From Sphingobacterium sp. UBA5670 (GTDB lineage Bacteria; Bacteroidota; Bacteroidia; Sphingobacteriales; Sphingobacteriaceae), in assembly GCF_002420705.1 (NCBI RefSeq), contig NZ_DIIM01000002.1, positions 155,918 to 219,917 of the forward strand: a stretch of DNA of 64,000 bases. The letters run 5' to 3'. Below the pieces are notes generated by a model, which saw only the letters and a program-made list of their open reading frames with translations, searched no databases and had not been told where the DNA came from. Both the position numbers and the translations under genes were made by a program. This document shows positions 1-9,045 of this stretch, in pieces (the stretch's first letter is position 1; each line of letters opens with the position of its first letter).

Positions 1-46
1 CTCGCGTTCTATTGCACTTTTGTGTCGGATAAAATGGTAAGAAAAC

Positions 47-961
47 ATGGTTAATTTTATAATGATAGCATTTTGTATCGCAGCCGGAATGCTCTTGCGG
101 AGAACAAATTTAATTCATTCCGAGGCACACAAAGGAATCAATACCTGGATTCTCTATTTTGCCTTGCCGGCGGTTTCATTCAAATATATTCCTAAGATCG
201 TATGGTCTTCTGCGCTCCTGTTTCCGGTGTTTTCCGCGATCTTAGTTTGGGCAGGAAGCTGGTTGTTTATGGAATTATACTGTAAAGGCAAACATTATAA
301 GCAACGCTCGCGAAGCAGTTTGGAACTGGCCGCAGGATACAGCAATACTTCTTTTATCGGTTTCCCGTTGATTATCGCTTATTTTGGTGAGGCGCAGCTG
401 CCCATCGCGATTATCTGCGATCAGACCACATTTATTCTACTTTCCACTGCAGGAATTATCAATGCACTCAAAGCCAATGTGCATGAAGGTGAGGCAATTG
501 ATGTGAAGTTTATGCTTCGAAAGCTGATTAGCTTTCCACCTTTAATTGGTTGTACAGCCGCATTGCTGCTATCTCAATTTGTTGACCTTTCGGTTGCCGA
601 GCCTTTTTTCGACAAGCTGGTTGCCACGGTAGGACCTTTAGCGCTGTTTTCTATTGGTCTGCAACTTAAGTTTGATGGCTGGAGACAGCAAGTATCGCAA
701 ATTAGTACAGCAATGACCTATAAACTGATTTTGGCACCCTTGCTTGTCTGTATATTTGCATTATTGCTGGGGGTAAAGGGCTCCGTTGCAAGGATTAGCA
801 TTTTTGAAGCAGCTATGCCAACCTTAGTAACCTCGGGGATTATTGCCGAGCAATATCATTTAAATACCAAACTGGTCAATCTGGTCATCGGCTTTAGTAT
901 CGTTGCCGGATTGCTGACCACCTTGTTCTGGGACTTTGTGATCCGGATATTCTTCCCCTAA
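47..961 (+). CDS. AEC family transporter (auxin efflux carrier-type permease)
   Basis: Inner-membrane permease of the auxin efflux carrier (AEC) family, whose bacterial members export or take up small organic acids or amino acids. The substrate cannot be read from this sequence. The 304-residue protein is almost entirely hydrophobic, with about ten membrane segments. The first helix starts near residue 4, a basic loop (KGKHYKQRSRSS) near residue 80 splits the two halves, and glycine/proline-rich helices near residues 95-115 (NTSFIGFPL) match the family's unwound-helix motif. Length fits the family. The ATG at 47 is followed directly by the first membrane helix. No partner gene lies close by; a tetranucleotide repeat follows the stop. 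Confidence 0.8.
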   Translation: MVNFIMIAFCIAAGMLLRRTNLIHSEAHKGINTWILYFALPAVSFKYIPKIVWSSALLFPVFSAILVWAGSWLFMELYCKGKHYKQRSRSSLELAAGYSNTSFIGFPLIIAYFGEAQLPIAIICDQTTFILLSTAGIINALKANVHEGEAIDVKFMLRKLISFPPLIGCTAALLLSQFVDLSVAEPFFDKLVATVGPLALFSIGLQLKFDGWRQQVSQISTAMTYKLILAPLLVCIFALLLGVKGSVARISIFEAAMPTLVTSGIIAEQYHLNTKLVNLVIGFSIVAGLLTTLFWDFVIRIFFP

Positions 962-972
962 TAGTGAGGTCA

Positions 973-1012
973 TTGCTTGCTTGCTTGCTTGATTGATTGC
1001 TTGATTGATTGA
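973..1012. repeat. Tetranucleotide repeat TTGC/TTGA, ten units
   Basis: Ten consecutive 4-base units run without interruption: TTGC four times, TTGA twice, TTGC once, TTGA three times. The tract lies just after the AEC permease stop and about 160 bases before the DoxX-like gene. Such tracts can change length by slippage. It is outside any coding frame, so an effect would have to act on transcription or RNA structure. Confidence 0.9.
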
Positions 1013-1161
1013 GTAGCAATGTGATTTAAAAGATGTTCAGTGAATCAGAATAATCCGGTAGCGGGATGATCATTGTTTCCTTCGTAACATTTTGATTGTT
1101 AAACTTCTATTTGCAACAACTTTTTCTACAATCAACTGTTATTATGTTATAACCATCTATA

Positions 1162-1170
1162 AAAGGAGGT
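1162..1170 (+). promoter_or_regulatory. Strong Shine-Dalgarno site before the DoxX-like gene
   Basis: AAAGGAGGT lies five bases before the ATG at 1176. Most genes in this window have only A-rich leaders, so this canonical site stands out and decides the start codon. Confidence 0.7.
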
Positions 1171-1175
1171 ATATT

Positions 1176-1622
1176 ATGAACCTGATACACAAAATTGAAC
1201 ATTGGGGAGATGCACATCATCCGCAATGGATTGATTACCTCAGAATTGCACTTGGGGTAGTTATTTTTGCCAAAGGTGTAAGTTTCGTAAATGACAGAGA
1301 GGTTGTTCAGCACATGATTGAGCATAGCAGTTTCCACCTGTCATCATGGGGTGCTGTTCACTATGTGGTTTTTACCCATTTAGTCGGTGGACTGTTTCTC
1401 ATTTTAGGTTTTCAAACCCGTTTGGCTTCCCTGCTGTTATTTCCAGTGTTGGTCGGAGCTGTATTTTTTGTTAATATCACCAACGGGTTTAGTTATTTGA
1501 ATTCCGAATTGTGGCTTTCTATAGTCGTATGCTGTTTGTTGATCTTCTTTATGGTCATGGGCTCTGGAAAATATTCTCTTGACCAGATGATGAACAAACC
1601 TGGATATAAACGGGATATTTAA
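1176..1622 (+). CDS. DoxX-like membrane protein
   Basis: Small integral membrane protein of the DoxX-like group. Members are four-helix proteins, some linked to quinone or thiosulfate oxidation or redox stress; no exact function can be assigned here. The 148-residue protein has four hydrophobic segments, near residues 22-38, 55-80, 86-104 and 110-128. The first contains the pattern RIALGVVIFAKG and the second GAVHYVVFTHLVGGLFLILG, both typical of DoxX. The start at 1176 is preferred over an upstream TTG frame because a strong AAAGGAGG ribosome site sits at 1162-1169, unusual for this genome. The gene is followed by a hairpin terminator. Confidence 0.75.
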   Translation: MNLIHKIEHWGDAHHPQWIDYLRIALGVVIFAKGVSFVNDREVVQHMIEHSSFHLSSWGAVHYVVFTHLVGGLFLILGFQTRLASLLLFPVLVGAVFFVNITNGFSYLNSELWLSIVVCCLLIFFMVMGSGKYSLDQMMNKPGYKRDI

Positions 1623-1630
1623 AAAAGAAA

Positions 1631-1662
1631 AAACTCCTTCATAGATGAAGGAGTTTTTTTTT
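1631..1662. terminator. Bidirectional terminator between the DoxX-like gene and purL
   Basis: A perfect 12-bp stem (1631-1642 with 1645-1656) is followed by a T run on the plus strand and preceded by an A run, so it can end transcription from both convergent genes. Confidence 0.9.
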
Positions 1663-1665
1663 ATT

Positions 1666-4600
1666 TTATTTGCTTTGGTTGTCAATCCATTGGCGCGCAT
1701 TAACGAATGCCTCTATCCAAGGAGAGACTTCGTCTTGACGGCCTTTAGGATAGTTTGCCCAATGCCATTGGAAAACGGAGCGCTCAATATGCGGCATGGT
1801 TGCCAAGTGGCGTCCAGTTTTGTCACAGATCATTGCTGTGTTATAATCAGAGCCATTAGGGTTGTGCGGATATTGCTCATAAGCATATTTTGCAACAATA
1901 TTGTATTGTTCTTCCGCATATGGAAGGTTGAATTTTCCTTCACCATGTGAAATCCATACACCCAATGTACTGCCGGCTAAAGTAGACAGCATAACAGAGT
2001 TATTTTCCTGTATTTTGACGGATATAAAGTTTGACTCATGCTTTCCGGAAGTATTGTGCAGCATTTTACCATGAATTTCATGTTCTGGGTTAATCATTTC
2101 CAGTTCCATGAATAACTGGCAACCGTTACAGATACCGACCGAAAGTGTGTCTGGACGGGCAAAGAAATCAGTTAGCGCTTTCTTCGCTTTTTCGTTGTAA
2201 AGGAAAGCACCGGCCCATCCTTTTGCCGAACCCAGTACATCTGAGTTGGAGAAACCACCGACAGCACCGATAAATTGAATATCTTCCAACGTTTCACGGC
2301 CAGATATCAAATCAGTCATGTGAACATCCTTCACATCAAATCCTGCTAAGAACATGGCATTTGCCATTTCGCGTTCCGAGTTGGAACCCTTCTCACGAAG
2401 GATTGCAGCTTTTGGACGTACCTTAGTTCCGTCTATTGTCGGTTTTTTACCGTCAAATTGACTTGGGAAAGTAAAGGTTAGGGGTTGATTTTTATAATTA
2501 TCGAAACGTTGTTGTGCTGTTCCATTTTTAGATTGCTTGGAATCCAAAAGGAACGATGTCGTAGACCAGACATCGCGGGTAGCGGCAACATCGAAGCTAA
2601 ATGACTCTCCCTGATTTTTAACGGTAACGGTATTTCCTTCAATCACCTGTCCGATTTTAACAGCTTCTACACCGGCTTCTTTAACGACTGCTTCAAAAGC
2701 GGCATCGTCTTTTGCTTGTAGTACAAGTGCAATGTTTTCATTAAAGAAAGCTTTAACAGTATCGGATTCATTTAAAGAAGAAAGATCGTAGTTTGCAGCA
2801 AGGTTGACATCCGCAAATGTCATTTCCAATAATGTTGTAATCAAACCGCCTGATCCAACATCGTGACCAGCTTCGATCTGTCCTTGGTTAACTAATTTCT
2901 GTACCGTATTGAATGCAGTTTTAAAGTAAGCCGCATCCTGAATTGTCGGCACCTCAGTACCCAATTTATTGACAATTTGCGCAAATGAGGAACCGCCTAA
3001 TTTGAAATTATCTTTTGATAAATTGATATAATAAATAGAACCAGCTTTTTTGTTCAATACAGGTTCTACCACTTTTGTGATATCCGTACAATTTCCGGCT
3101 GCTGAAATAATCAATGTGCCAGGCGCAATAACATTTTCACCATTTGGATATTTTTGCTTCATGGACAAGGAATCTTTTCCCGTTGGAATATTGATTCCCA
3201 ATGCAATAGCAAAATCTGAACAAGACTTAACAGCTTCGTACAGACGGGCATCTTCACCTTCGTTATTTGCAGCCCACATCCAATTGGCAGACAAAGAGAT
3301 TCCTGCAAGGCCATTTTTGATAGGTGCAAACACAATATTGGAAAGAGATTCGGCAATGGCAGTTCTGCTTGCTGCTGCTGGATCAACCAACGCCGCAACA
3401 GGGGAGTGTCCAATTGTTGTCGCGATACCTTCCTTGCCTTTATAATCAAGAGCCATGACACCGACATTATTTAACGGCAATTGTAATGGTCCTGCACATT
3501 GTTGTTTGGCAACGCGTCCACCTACACAGCGGTCCACTTTATTCGTCAACCAATCTTTAGAAGCAACAGCTTCCAATTGCAATACTTGATTCAGGTAGCT
3601 TGGGATGTTAGCTGCATCATAAACGAGATCAGCATAATTGCGAACGACGGTTTTATCGCGCATAAAAGTTTTTGGCGATGAGCCAAAGAAATCTTCAAGT
3701 GCGTAATCCATTGGTTTTTCACCATTGCTTTTTGATTCGAAAGTAAAACGGTGATCACCAGTTACGTCACCTACAGTATACATAGGGGCACGTTCACGGT
3801 CAGCAACGCGTTTCAAGATCTCTATATCATCTTCAGCAATGACAAGACCCATACGTTCCTGAGATTCATTACCGATAATTTCCTTAGCAGAAAGTGTAGG
3901 GTCACCTACAGGAAGTGCATCCAGGTCGATTAAACCACCTGTTTCTTCAACGAGTTCCGATAGACAGTTTAAGTGGCCACCAGCACCATGGTCATGAATA
4001 GAAACAATTGGATTATGATCTGACTCTACTAAACCACGAACAGCGTTGGCTGCACGTTTTTGCATTTCAGGATTAGAACGTTGGATTGCATTCAGTTCAA
4101 TGCCAGAACCGAAAGCTCCTGTATCTGCAGAGGATACAGCCGCGCCACCCATACCGATACGGTAATTTTCACCGCCTAGGATTACGATTTTGTCGCCTGT
4201 TTTTGGCGTATGTTTTTTTGCTTGATCTAATTTTCCATAACCTACACCGCCAGCTTGCATAATGACTTTATCGTAACCAAGTTTACGGCCGTCCTCTTCA
4301 TGCTCGAAAGTCAGTACAGATCCAGTAATCAAAGGCTGACCAAACTTATTGCCGAAGTCCGAAGCACCATTGGAAGCTTTGATCAGAATGTCTACAGGTG
4401 TTTGGTACAACCATTGACGCTCCTGCACTGCATTTTCCCATGGACGTGTTGTATTCAGATCTTTTGCTGGTTCGGTTACTGTTCCTGATTGCAGGCTCAG
4501 TTTGTTTTGTTCCAATCGCGAATAAGCGGTCATATAAACAGCTGTACCTGCCAAAGGAATCGCTCCCTGGCCACCGGCCATACGGTCACGAATCTCACCT

Positions 4601-5397
4601 CCAGATCCAGTTGCTGCGCCAGAAAAAGGTTCAACAGTCGTTGGGAAATTGTGTGTTTCTGCTTTTACAGACAAGACAGAATCAAATGATTTCTCTTCGT
4701 AAAAATCCGGCTTGTCTGCAGATTTTGGTGCAAATTGTGTTACACGTGGGCCTTTAATAAAGGCAACGTTATCTTTATAGGCTGAAACAATCTCGTTGGG
4801 ATTGGTTTCAGAAGTTTTTTTGATTAATTTAAATAGGGAAGTAGGTTGTTCTTCGCCATCAATGATAAAGGTACCATTGAAAATTTTGTGTCTACAGTGT
4901 TCAGAATTAGCCTGCGAAAAAGCAAACACTTCAGAGTCTGTCAACCGGCGGCCCAATTTGGTCGATAGGTTATTGAGATAGTCGACTTCTTCTGGATTTA
5001 GGGCCAGACCTTCAGATTTATTGTAAGCATCGATGTCTTCGATTTCCAATATCGGTTCCGGTGTGATGTTGACGGTGTACATGTCCTGTGTCAACATGCT
5101 GAACTTTTGCGAAATCATGGGATCGAAGTCATTGAAATCTGCTGGTACCGGTTGAAATTCTTCGATGCGAACAATTCCTTGGATGCCCATATTTTGCGTG
5201 ATTTCTACGGCGTTGGTACTCCAGGGAGTGACCATCGCTGCGCGGGGTCCTACAAAGTAATGGTTAAGGTTTTGGTCGTCAAGTTTTTTGGCGTTGCCGA
5301 ATAGCCAGTTGAGTTTAGTAATGTCTTCTTGTGATAAAGAGTTTACGCTTTGAACACCGTATACAGTGTTCGATGGGTTCTCAAAGAAATGAATCAT
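1666..5397 (-). CDS. purL: Phosphoribosylformylglycinamidine synthase (large PurL)
   Basis: Fourth step of de novo purine synthesis: converts FGAR, glutamine and ATP to FGAM in the cytoplasm. The 1243-residue protein is the large single-chain type, with an N-terminal PurS-like region, two AIRS-type synthetase halves and a C-terminal class I glutamine amidotransferase. Visible motifs include SEHCRHKIF and AETHNFPTTVEPFSGAATGSGG in the first half, HDHGAGGH and HDVGSGGL in the two synthase repeats, and GICNGCQ with nucleophile Cys near residue 1093. The C-terminal MPHIERSVFQWHW carries the glutaminase His/Glu. The ATG at 5397 (MIHFFENPS) is chosen; a longer TTG frame from 5439 would overlap a promoter-like element. 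It is monocistronic and convergent with the DoxX-like gene. Confidence 0.97.
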   Translation of the reverse strand: MIHFFENPSNTVYGVQSVNSLSQEDITKLNWLFGNAKKLDDQNLNHYFVGPRAAMVTPWSTNAVEITQNMGIQGIVRIEEFQPVPADFNDFDPMISQKFSMLTQDMYTVNITPEPILEIEDIDAYNKSEGLALNPEEVDYLNNLSTKLGRRLTDSEVFAFSQANSEHCRHKIFNGTFIIDGEEQPTSLFKLIKKTSETNPNEIVSAYKDNVAFIKGPRVTQFAPKSADKPDFYEEKSFDSVLSVKAETHNFPTTVEPFSGAATGSGGEIRDRMAGGQGAIPLAGTAVYMTAYSRLEQNKLSLQSGTVTEPAKDLNTTRPWENAVQERQWLYQTPVDILIKASNGASDFGNKFGQPLITGSVLTFEHEEDGRKLGYDKVIMQAGGVGYGKLDQAKKHTPKTGDKIVILGGENYRIGMGGAAVSSADTGAFGSGIELNAIQRSNPEMQKRAANAVRGLVESDHNPIVSIHDHGAGGHLNCLSELVEETGGLIDLDALPVGDPTLSAKEIIGNESQERMGLVIAEDDIEILKRVADRERAPMYTVGDVTGDHRFTFESKSNGEKPMDYALEDFFGSSPKTFMRDKTVVRNYADLVYDAANIPSYLNQVLQLEAVASKDWLTNKVDRCVGGRVAKQQCAGPLQLPLNNVGVMALDYKGKEGIATTIGHSPVAALVDPAAASRTAIAESLSNIVFAPIKNGLAGISLSANWMWAANNEGEDARLYEAVKSCSDFAIALGINIPTGKDSLSMKQKYPNGENVIAPGTLIISAAGNCTDITKVVEPVLNKKAGSIYYINLSKDNFKLGGSSFAQIVNKLGTEVPTIQDAAYFKTAFNTVQKLVNQGQIEAGHDVGSGGLITTLLEMTFADVNLAANYDLSSLNESDTVKAFFNENIALVLQAKDDAAFEAVVKEAGVEAVKIGQVIEGNTVTVKNQGESFSFDVAATRDVWSTTSFLLDSKQSKNGTAQQRFDNYKNQPLTFTFPSQFDGKKPTIDGTKVRPKAAILREKGSNSEREMANAMFLAGFDVKDVHMTDLISGRETLEDIQFIGAVGGFSNSDVLGSAKGWAGAFLYNEKAKKALTDFFARPDTLSVGICNGCQLFMELEMINPEHEIHGKMLHNTSGKHESNFISVKIQENNSVMLSTLAGSTLGVWISHGEGKFNLPYAEEQYNIVAKYAYEQYPHNPNGSDYNTAMICDKTGRHLATMPHIERSVFQWHWANYPKGRQDEVSPWIEAFVNARQWIDNQSK

Positions 5398-5436
5398 TAT
5401 AAGTGTTTGTTTTGAACGTTCTTCAAATTTAAAGCA

Positions 5437-5444
5437 CAAAGTTA
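5437..5444 (-). promoter_or_regulatory. Putative purL promoter -7 element
   Basis: Read on the minus strand this is TAACTTTG, a match to the Bacteroidota TAnnTTTG element, about 40 bases before the purL ATG. No clear -33 TTG is seen at the expected distance. Confidence 0.45.
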
Positions 5445-5584
5445 CATATTATTTTCATGGAAATGATTGCATTTTGATTAAAAAATAGGTCTTGATTGCC
5501 GTTATAAAAATAACCGGAATTGTTACTATTCGTAAAGACCATCTGATGAATTACGTCTCGATCTGCAGAACCAAGCGGTAGGAG

Positions 5585-5634
5585 AAGTCCCTTCAAGTCC
5601 CCTAAACTCCCTTAAACTCCCCTCAAGTCCCTAC
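5585..5634. repeat. Five tandem 10-mers (AAGTCCC/AACTCCC type); G-rich on minus strand
   Basis: Five units of exactly 10 bases have the pattern AA(G/C)TCCC(C/T).. . The C runs (3,4,3,4,3) start at 5589, 5599, 5609, 5619 and 5629. On the minus strand this gives five G runs separated by 6 or 7 bases, which fits the general G-quadruplex rule. The tract lies in the 520-base gap between divergent purL and pheT. A GC-rich stretch rich in CTTCGG/GCTTCGC words follows to about 5740. Confidence 0.9.
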
Positions 5635-5866
5635 ACCTTCGGCAACGGCTCGGGATTGCTTCGCCACTGGCTATGGACTGCTTTGGGGCTGCTTCGGCTC
5701 CGCTTCGCCCATGCATCGGCTAGACTTCGGCAATGAGCCAAACAACAGTCAAACAATTGGCAAACAACAGGCGAAGCAATAGGGAGGTTGCCCCGAATTT
5801 GGCCCGAACGAAGCAGCACGATTTCCCGACAAATTACCGAAGAGACCGATGATCGGCAAATTGACG

Positions 5867-5897
5867 TTGGATATAAACGCAAATTTATCTAAGTTTG
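5867..5897 (+). promoter_or_regulatory. Putative pheT promoter (TTG-N20-TAAGTTTG)
   Basis: TTG at 5867-5869, then 20 bases, then TAAGTTTG at 5890-5897, an exact TAnnTTTG. The predicted start of transcription is around 5903, giving a leader of about 15 bases before the ATG at 5918. Confidence 0.6.
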
Positions 5898-5917
5898 TGC
5901 ATCAAATCAGATTCGAG

Positions 5918-8314
5918 ATGAATATTTCATATAATTGGTTAAAACAACACGTTAATATAGATTCGACTCCAGAAGAACTCTCTTTGATTCTGACAAATAC
6001 AGGATTGGAAGTAGAGGCTTTGGACGTTGTACAGAGTATCCCAGGTGGATTAGATAGCTTGGTCGTTGGTGAAGTGAAAACTTGTGAACAACACCCGAAT
6101 GCAGATAAATTGAGAGTAACTACCGTTGATGTAGGCGGTCCGGAGCTTTTGCATATCGTATGTGGCGCACCAAATTGCCGTACAGGTTTAAAGGTCATTG
6201 TGGCCACTGTTGGTACGACTTGTCATCCGATGACAGGGGAGCCTTTTAAAATCACAAAATCTAAAATCCGTGGCGAGGTTTCCGAAGGTATGTTATGTGG
6301 TGAAGACGAAATTGGTTTGGGTACTTCACATGCCGGTATTGTTGAGTTGCCGGCCGATGTTGCGGTAGGTACACTGGTTAAAGATCATTATAATATTCAG
6401 GATGATTACCGCTACGAGATCGGTTTAACGCCCAATCGTGCGGATGCAGCTTCCCATTTGGGCGTTGCAAGAGATATTGCAGCACATTCCCGTACGCAAC
6501 TGCTGAAAGCAGATGTTTCGGCATTCAAAGCAGGTGCTGCAGAAGGAACAGCTGTGGTTGTCGACAATGCGCAGGCGAGCCCCCGCTACAGCGGTATTAA
6601 TATCAGTGGCGTCCAGGTTGCTGAATCTCCAGACTGGTTAAAAGAAAAATTAAATGTGATCGGCGTTCGTCCGATCAATAATATCGTAGACGTTACGAAT
6701 TACATTTTACATGATTTAGGGCAGCCGCTTCATGCTTTTGATGCCGATAAAATTGCTGGAAATAAAGTCCTTGTTCGTCTTGCGACTGAGGGTGAGAAAT
6801 TTGTTACCCTGGATGGGGTAGAGCGTACCTTGTCTGCAGAGGACTTGGTGATCGCCGACGCTGAAAAACCGATGTGTATTGCGGGTGTTTTTGGTGGTGC
6901 ATTTTCCGGTGTTTCTGCAGAAACAACAAATGTATTTTTGGAATCGGCTTATTTCAATGCTGTTTCGGTTCGTAAAACCTCCAAAAGACATGGACTAAAA
7001 ACTGACGCATCTTTCCGTTTCGAACGTGGGACCGATCCTAATATGACGGTTGAAGCGCTAAAACGTGCGGCTTTATTGATTCAGGAAATCGCTGGTGGAA
7101 CTATTTCATCGACTTTAAAAGATGAATATCCTGTCGAGATCAAACCATTTTCATTTCATGTAAGTTATGCAAATGTGGTTCGTCTCATCGGACAGGCTAT
7201 TCCAAATGACGAAATCAAATCGATTATCGTAGCCTTGGGGATTGAAGTTGCTGCCGAAACCGAATCGGGACTTGATGTCTTGGTACCGGCTTATCGCGTA
7301 GATGTCACACGTGAAGTGGATGTTGTTGAAGAGGTATTGCGGATTTATGGTTACAACAATATCGAGTTGAAATCACAAATTAAAGCGTCTTTAAATACGG
7401 TGGAGAAACCGGAGAAGGAAGTCGTTTTAAATCAATTGGCTGATCTATTGATTGCAAATGGATTCCGTGAAATTCTATCCAATTCATTAACGAAACTGGA
7501 TTATGCTGATGAGCCTGAAACAGCAGTAAAGCTGTTTAATCCATTGAGCTCCGATTTGGATACAATGCGTCAAAACATGGTATTTTCTGTTTTGAATGCG
7601 ATTGAATATAATCAGAAAAGAAGAAATTTCGATCTTAAGTTCTTTGAATTTGGGAAGACTTATGCATTGGACGGAGAAGGATATAAAGAGACGCAGCATC
7701 TTGTTTTTGCATTGACAGGAAAAAATGAGCCGGAGCAATGGAACAACAAGAAAGAAGGTGTTAGTTTCTATCACCTCAAAGCGGCAGTGGACACCCTTGT
7801 CAAGCGTCTGAAAATCGAAGGAATCCAAATCCAGGATGCTTCGAGCAAGCATTTTGCTTATGGTTTATCCTATATGAAAGGGCAAAAATGTCTGGTTTCT
7901 TTCGGTGCTGTTGCTGATGCCGATCTGAAAAAGGCAGATGTAGAAGGTCAGGTTTTCTTTGCAGACTTCGATTGGGATGTTTTGATGAAAATTATTCGCA
8001 AAAATAGCATCCAATATAAAGAAGTGTCCAAATTCCCTGCTGTACGTCGAGATCTATCACTTTTGATCGACGAAAATGTGAGCTTTGACAAGCTGCAATT
8101 TATTGCGCAAAAGACCGAACGTAAGCTTCTGAAGGAGGTAAATGTGTTTGATGTCTATAAAGGTGATAAAATTCCGGCGGGGAAAAAGTCTTATGCTCTG
8201 AGCTTTATCTTGCAGGACGAAGAAAAAACACTTACGGATAAGCAAATTGATGCGATAGTTCAAAAATTAATTGTTAATTTTGAGAAGGAACTAGGCGCAG
8301 AAGTGCGCGGTTAA
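5918..8314 (+). CDS. pheT: Phenylalanyl-tRNA synthetase beta subunit
   Basis: Beta chain of the (alpha-beta)2 phenylalanyl-tRNA synthetase, which charges tRNA-Phe. The 798-residue length is normal. Order of domains: N-terminal MNISYNWLK B1 region, EMAP-II-like tRNA-binding domain near residues 42-150 (VGEVKTCEQHPNADKLRV, GMLCGEDEIGLG), B3/B4 editing region near 200-390 (IGLTPNRADA, ASFRFERGTD), B5, catalytic-like core, and a C-terminal anticodon-binding ferredoxin-fold domain (KFPAVRRDLSLL). pheS is not in the window, so the subunits are unlinked here. The ATG at 5918 matches the family start and lies just downstream of a good promoter. An in-frame ATG at 5849 lies upstream of that promoter and is rejected. 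Confidence 0.96.
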   Translation: MNISYNWLKQHVNIDSTPEELSLILTNTGLEVEALDVVQSIPGGLDSLVVGEVKTCEQHPNADKLRVTTVDVGGPELLHIVCGAPNCRTGLKVIVATVGTTCHPMTGEPFKITKSKIRGEVSEGMLCGEDEIGLGTSHAGIVELPADVAVGTLVKDHYNIQDDYRYEIGLTPNRADAASHLGVARDIAAHSRTQLLKADVSAFKAGAAEGTAVVVDNAQASPRYSGINISGVQVAESPDWLKEKLNVIGVRPINNIVDVTNYILHDLGQPLHAFDADKIAGNKVLVRLATEGEKFVTLDGVERTLSAEDLVIADAEKPMCIAGVFGGAFSGVSAETTNVFLESAYFNAVSVRKTSKRHGLKTDASFRFERGTDPNMTVEALKRAALLIQEIAGGTISSTLKDEYPVEIKPFSFHVSYANVVRLIGQAIPNDEIKSIIVALGIEVAAETESGLDVLVPAYRVDVTREVDVVEEVLRIYGYNNIELKSQIKASLNTVEKPEKEVVLNQLADLLIANGFREILSNSLTKLDYADEPETAVKLFNPLSSDLDTMRQNMVFSVLNAIEYNQKRRNFDLKFFEFGKTYALDGEGYKETQHLVFALTGKNEPEQWNNKKEGVSFYHLKAAVDTLVKRLKIEGIQIQDASSKHFAYGLSYMKGQKCLVSFGAVADADLKKADVEGQVFFADFDWDVLMKIIRKNSIQYKEVSKFPAVRRDLSLLIDENVSFDKLQFIAQKTERKLLKEVNVFDVYKGDKIPAGKKSYALSFILQDEEKTLTDKQIDAIVQKLIVNFEKELGAEVRG

Positions 8315-8354
8315 TTAGAGAAACAACATTAATTGGTAATATTCAATTTTTAAT

Positions 8355-8660
8355 ATGGCAACATTGTCTTCACAAATGAATCTAATCGTTGAGAAAACGA
8401 AAAATTTAATTCAATTGTGCGAAGTCTTGCAAGAAGAAAATGATTTGCTTAAATTAGAGGTACAATCCTTAAAAGTAGCTTTCGATGCGAGCAACGATAA
8501 AAGCAAGCAATTGGAAGAGAAGGTCAAAGCACTGGCTGTAGCCCGTACGTTAGATTCTGAAACGGATAAGGAAGCAATTAATGAAAAAATACTTGACACA
8601 AAACAAAAAATTAACGATTTTGTGCGGGAAATAGACAAGTGTATTAGTTTGTTGAAGTAG
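8355..8660 (+). CDS. Small coiled-coil protein upstream of zapA
   Basis: A 101-residue, highly charged protein with heptad-like leucine spacing through most of its length (IVEKTKNLIQLCEVLQEEN, then LLKLEVQSLKVAF). It has no signal peptide or membrane helix. I do not recognise a named family. It sits 40 bases after pheT and 54 before zapA, probably in the same transcript. Its size, coiled-coil character and position suggest a ZapB-like partner of ZapA in division, but that is inference from context only. Confidence 0.7.
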   Translation: MATLSSQMNLIVEKTKNLIQLCEVLQEENDLLKLEVQSLKVAFDASNDKSKQLEEKVKALAVARTLDSETDKEAINEKILDTKQKINDFVREIDKCISLLK

Positions 8661-8714
8661 TTGGAATACGTGTTAGCGGATTGAAACTAATACAACGTTA
8701 AAAAGCTCAAAGAA

Positions 8715-9005
8715 ATGGGAGAGATTTCCATAAAAATAAATATCGCAGATCGTGTTTATCCCCTAAGGGTGGAGAGCGCGGAAGAAGAAGTAATTCGGCA
8801 TGCTGCGAAATTGATAAATGAAAAAGTAAAGGAATTGCAGGAAAACTATACTGTGAGAGATAAGCAGGATTTGTTGTCCATGTGTGTATTGCAATTTGCG
8901 ACGCGTATGCTAAATGCAGAGCGTCAGTCCCAGAACCACGAAGTGGGACTGGAAAATTCAGTACAGGAACTTGATCAGTTGTTGACGGATTTCTTTAAAA
9001 AATAA
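8715..9005 (+). CDS. zapA: Cell division protein ZapA
   Basis: Small cytoplasmic protein that binds FtsZ and promotes bundling of Z-ring filaments. The 96-residue length is typical. The N-terminal beta-rich part (ISIKINIADRVYPLRV) is followed by the helix with EEEVIRHAAKLINEKVKEL. The central conserved stretch DLLSMCVLQFATRML precedes a C-terminal coiled coil that dimerises. It follows the coiled-coil gene and precedes a 6S RNA and rny, an order I recall as common in Bacteroidota. Confidence 0.92.
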   Translation: MGEISIKINIADRVYPLRVESAEEEVIRHAAKLINEKVKELQENYTVRDKQDLLSMCVLQFATRMLNAERQSQNHEVGLENSVQELDQLLTDFFKK

Positions 9006-9045
9006 ATTTACGTTCTTTATATTTAGAGCTTAAACGACGAATTTG

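Noticed and set aside
1645..1950. 101-codon plus-strand frame at the purL 3' end
   Set aside because: Antisense shadow of purL that also overlaps the bidirectional terminator.
5631..5882. 83-codon minus-strand frame in the purL-pheT gap
   Set aside because: Runs through the GC-rich repeat region and the pheT promoter; composition (many R, S, C) looks like noise, and there is no ribosome site.
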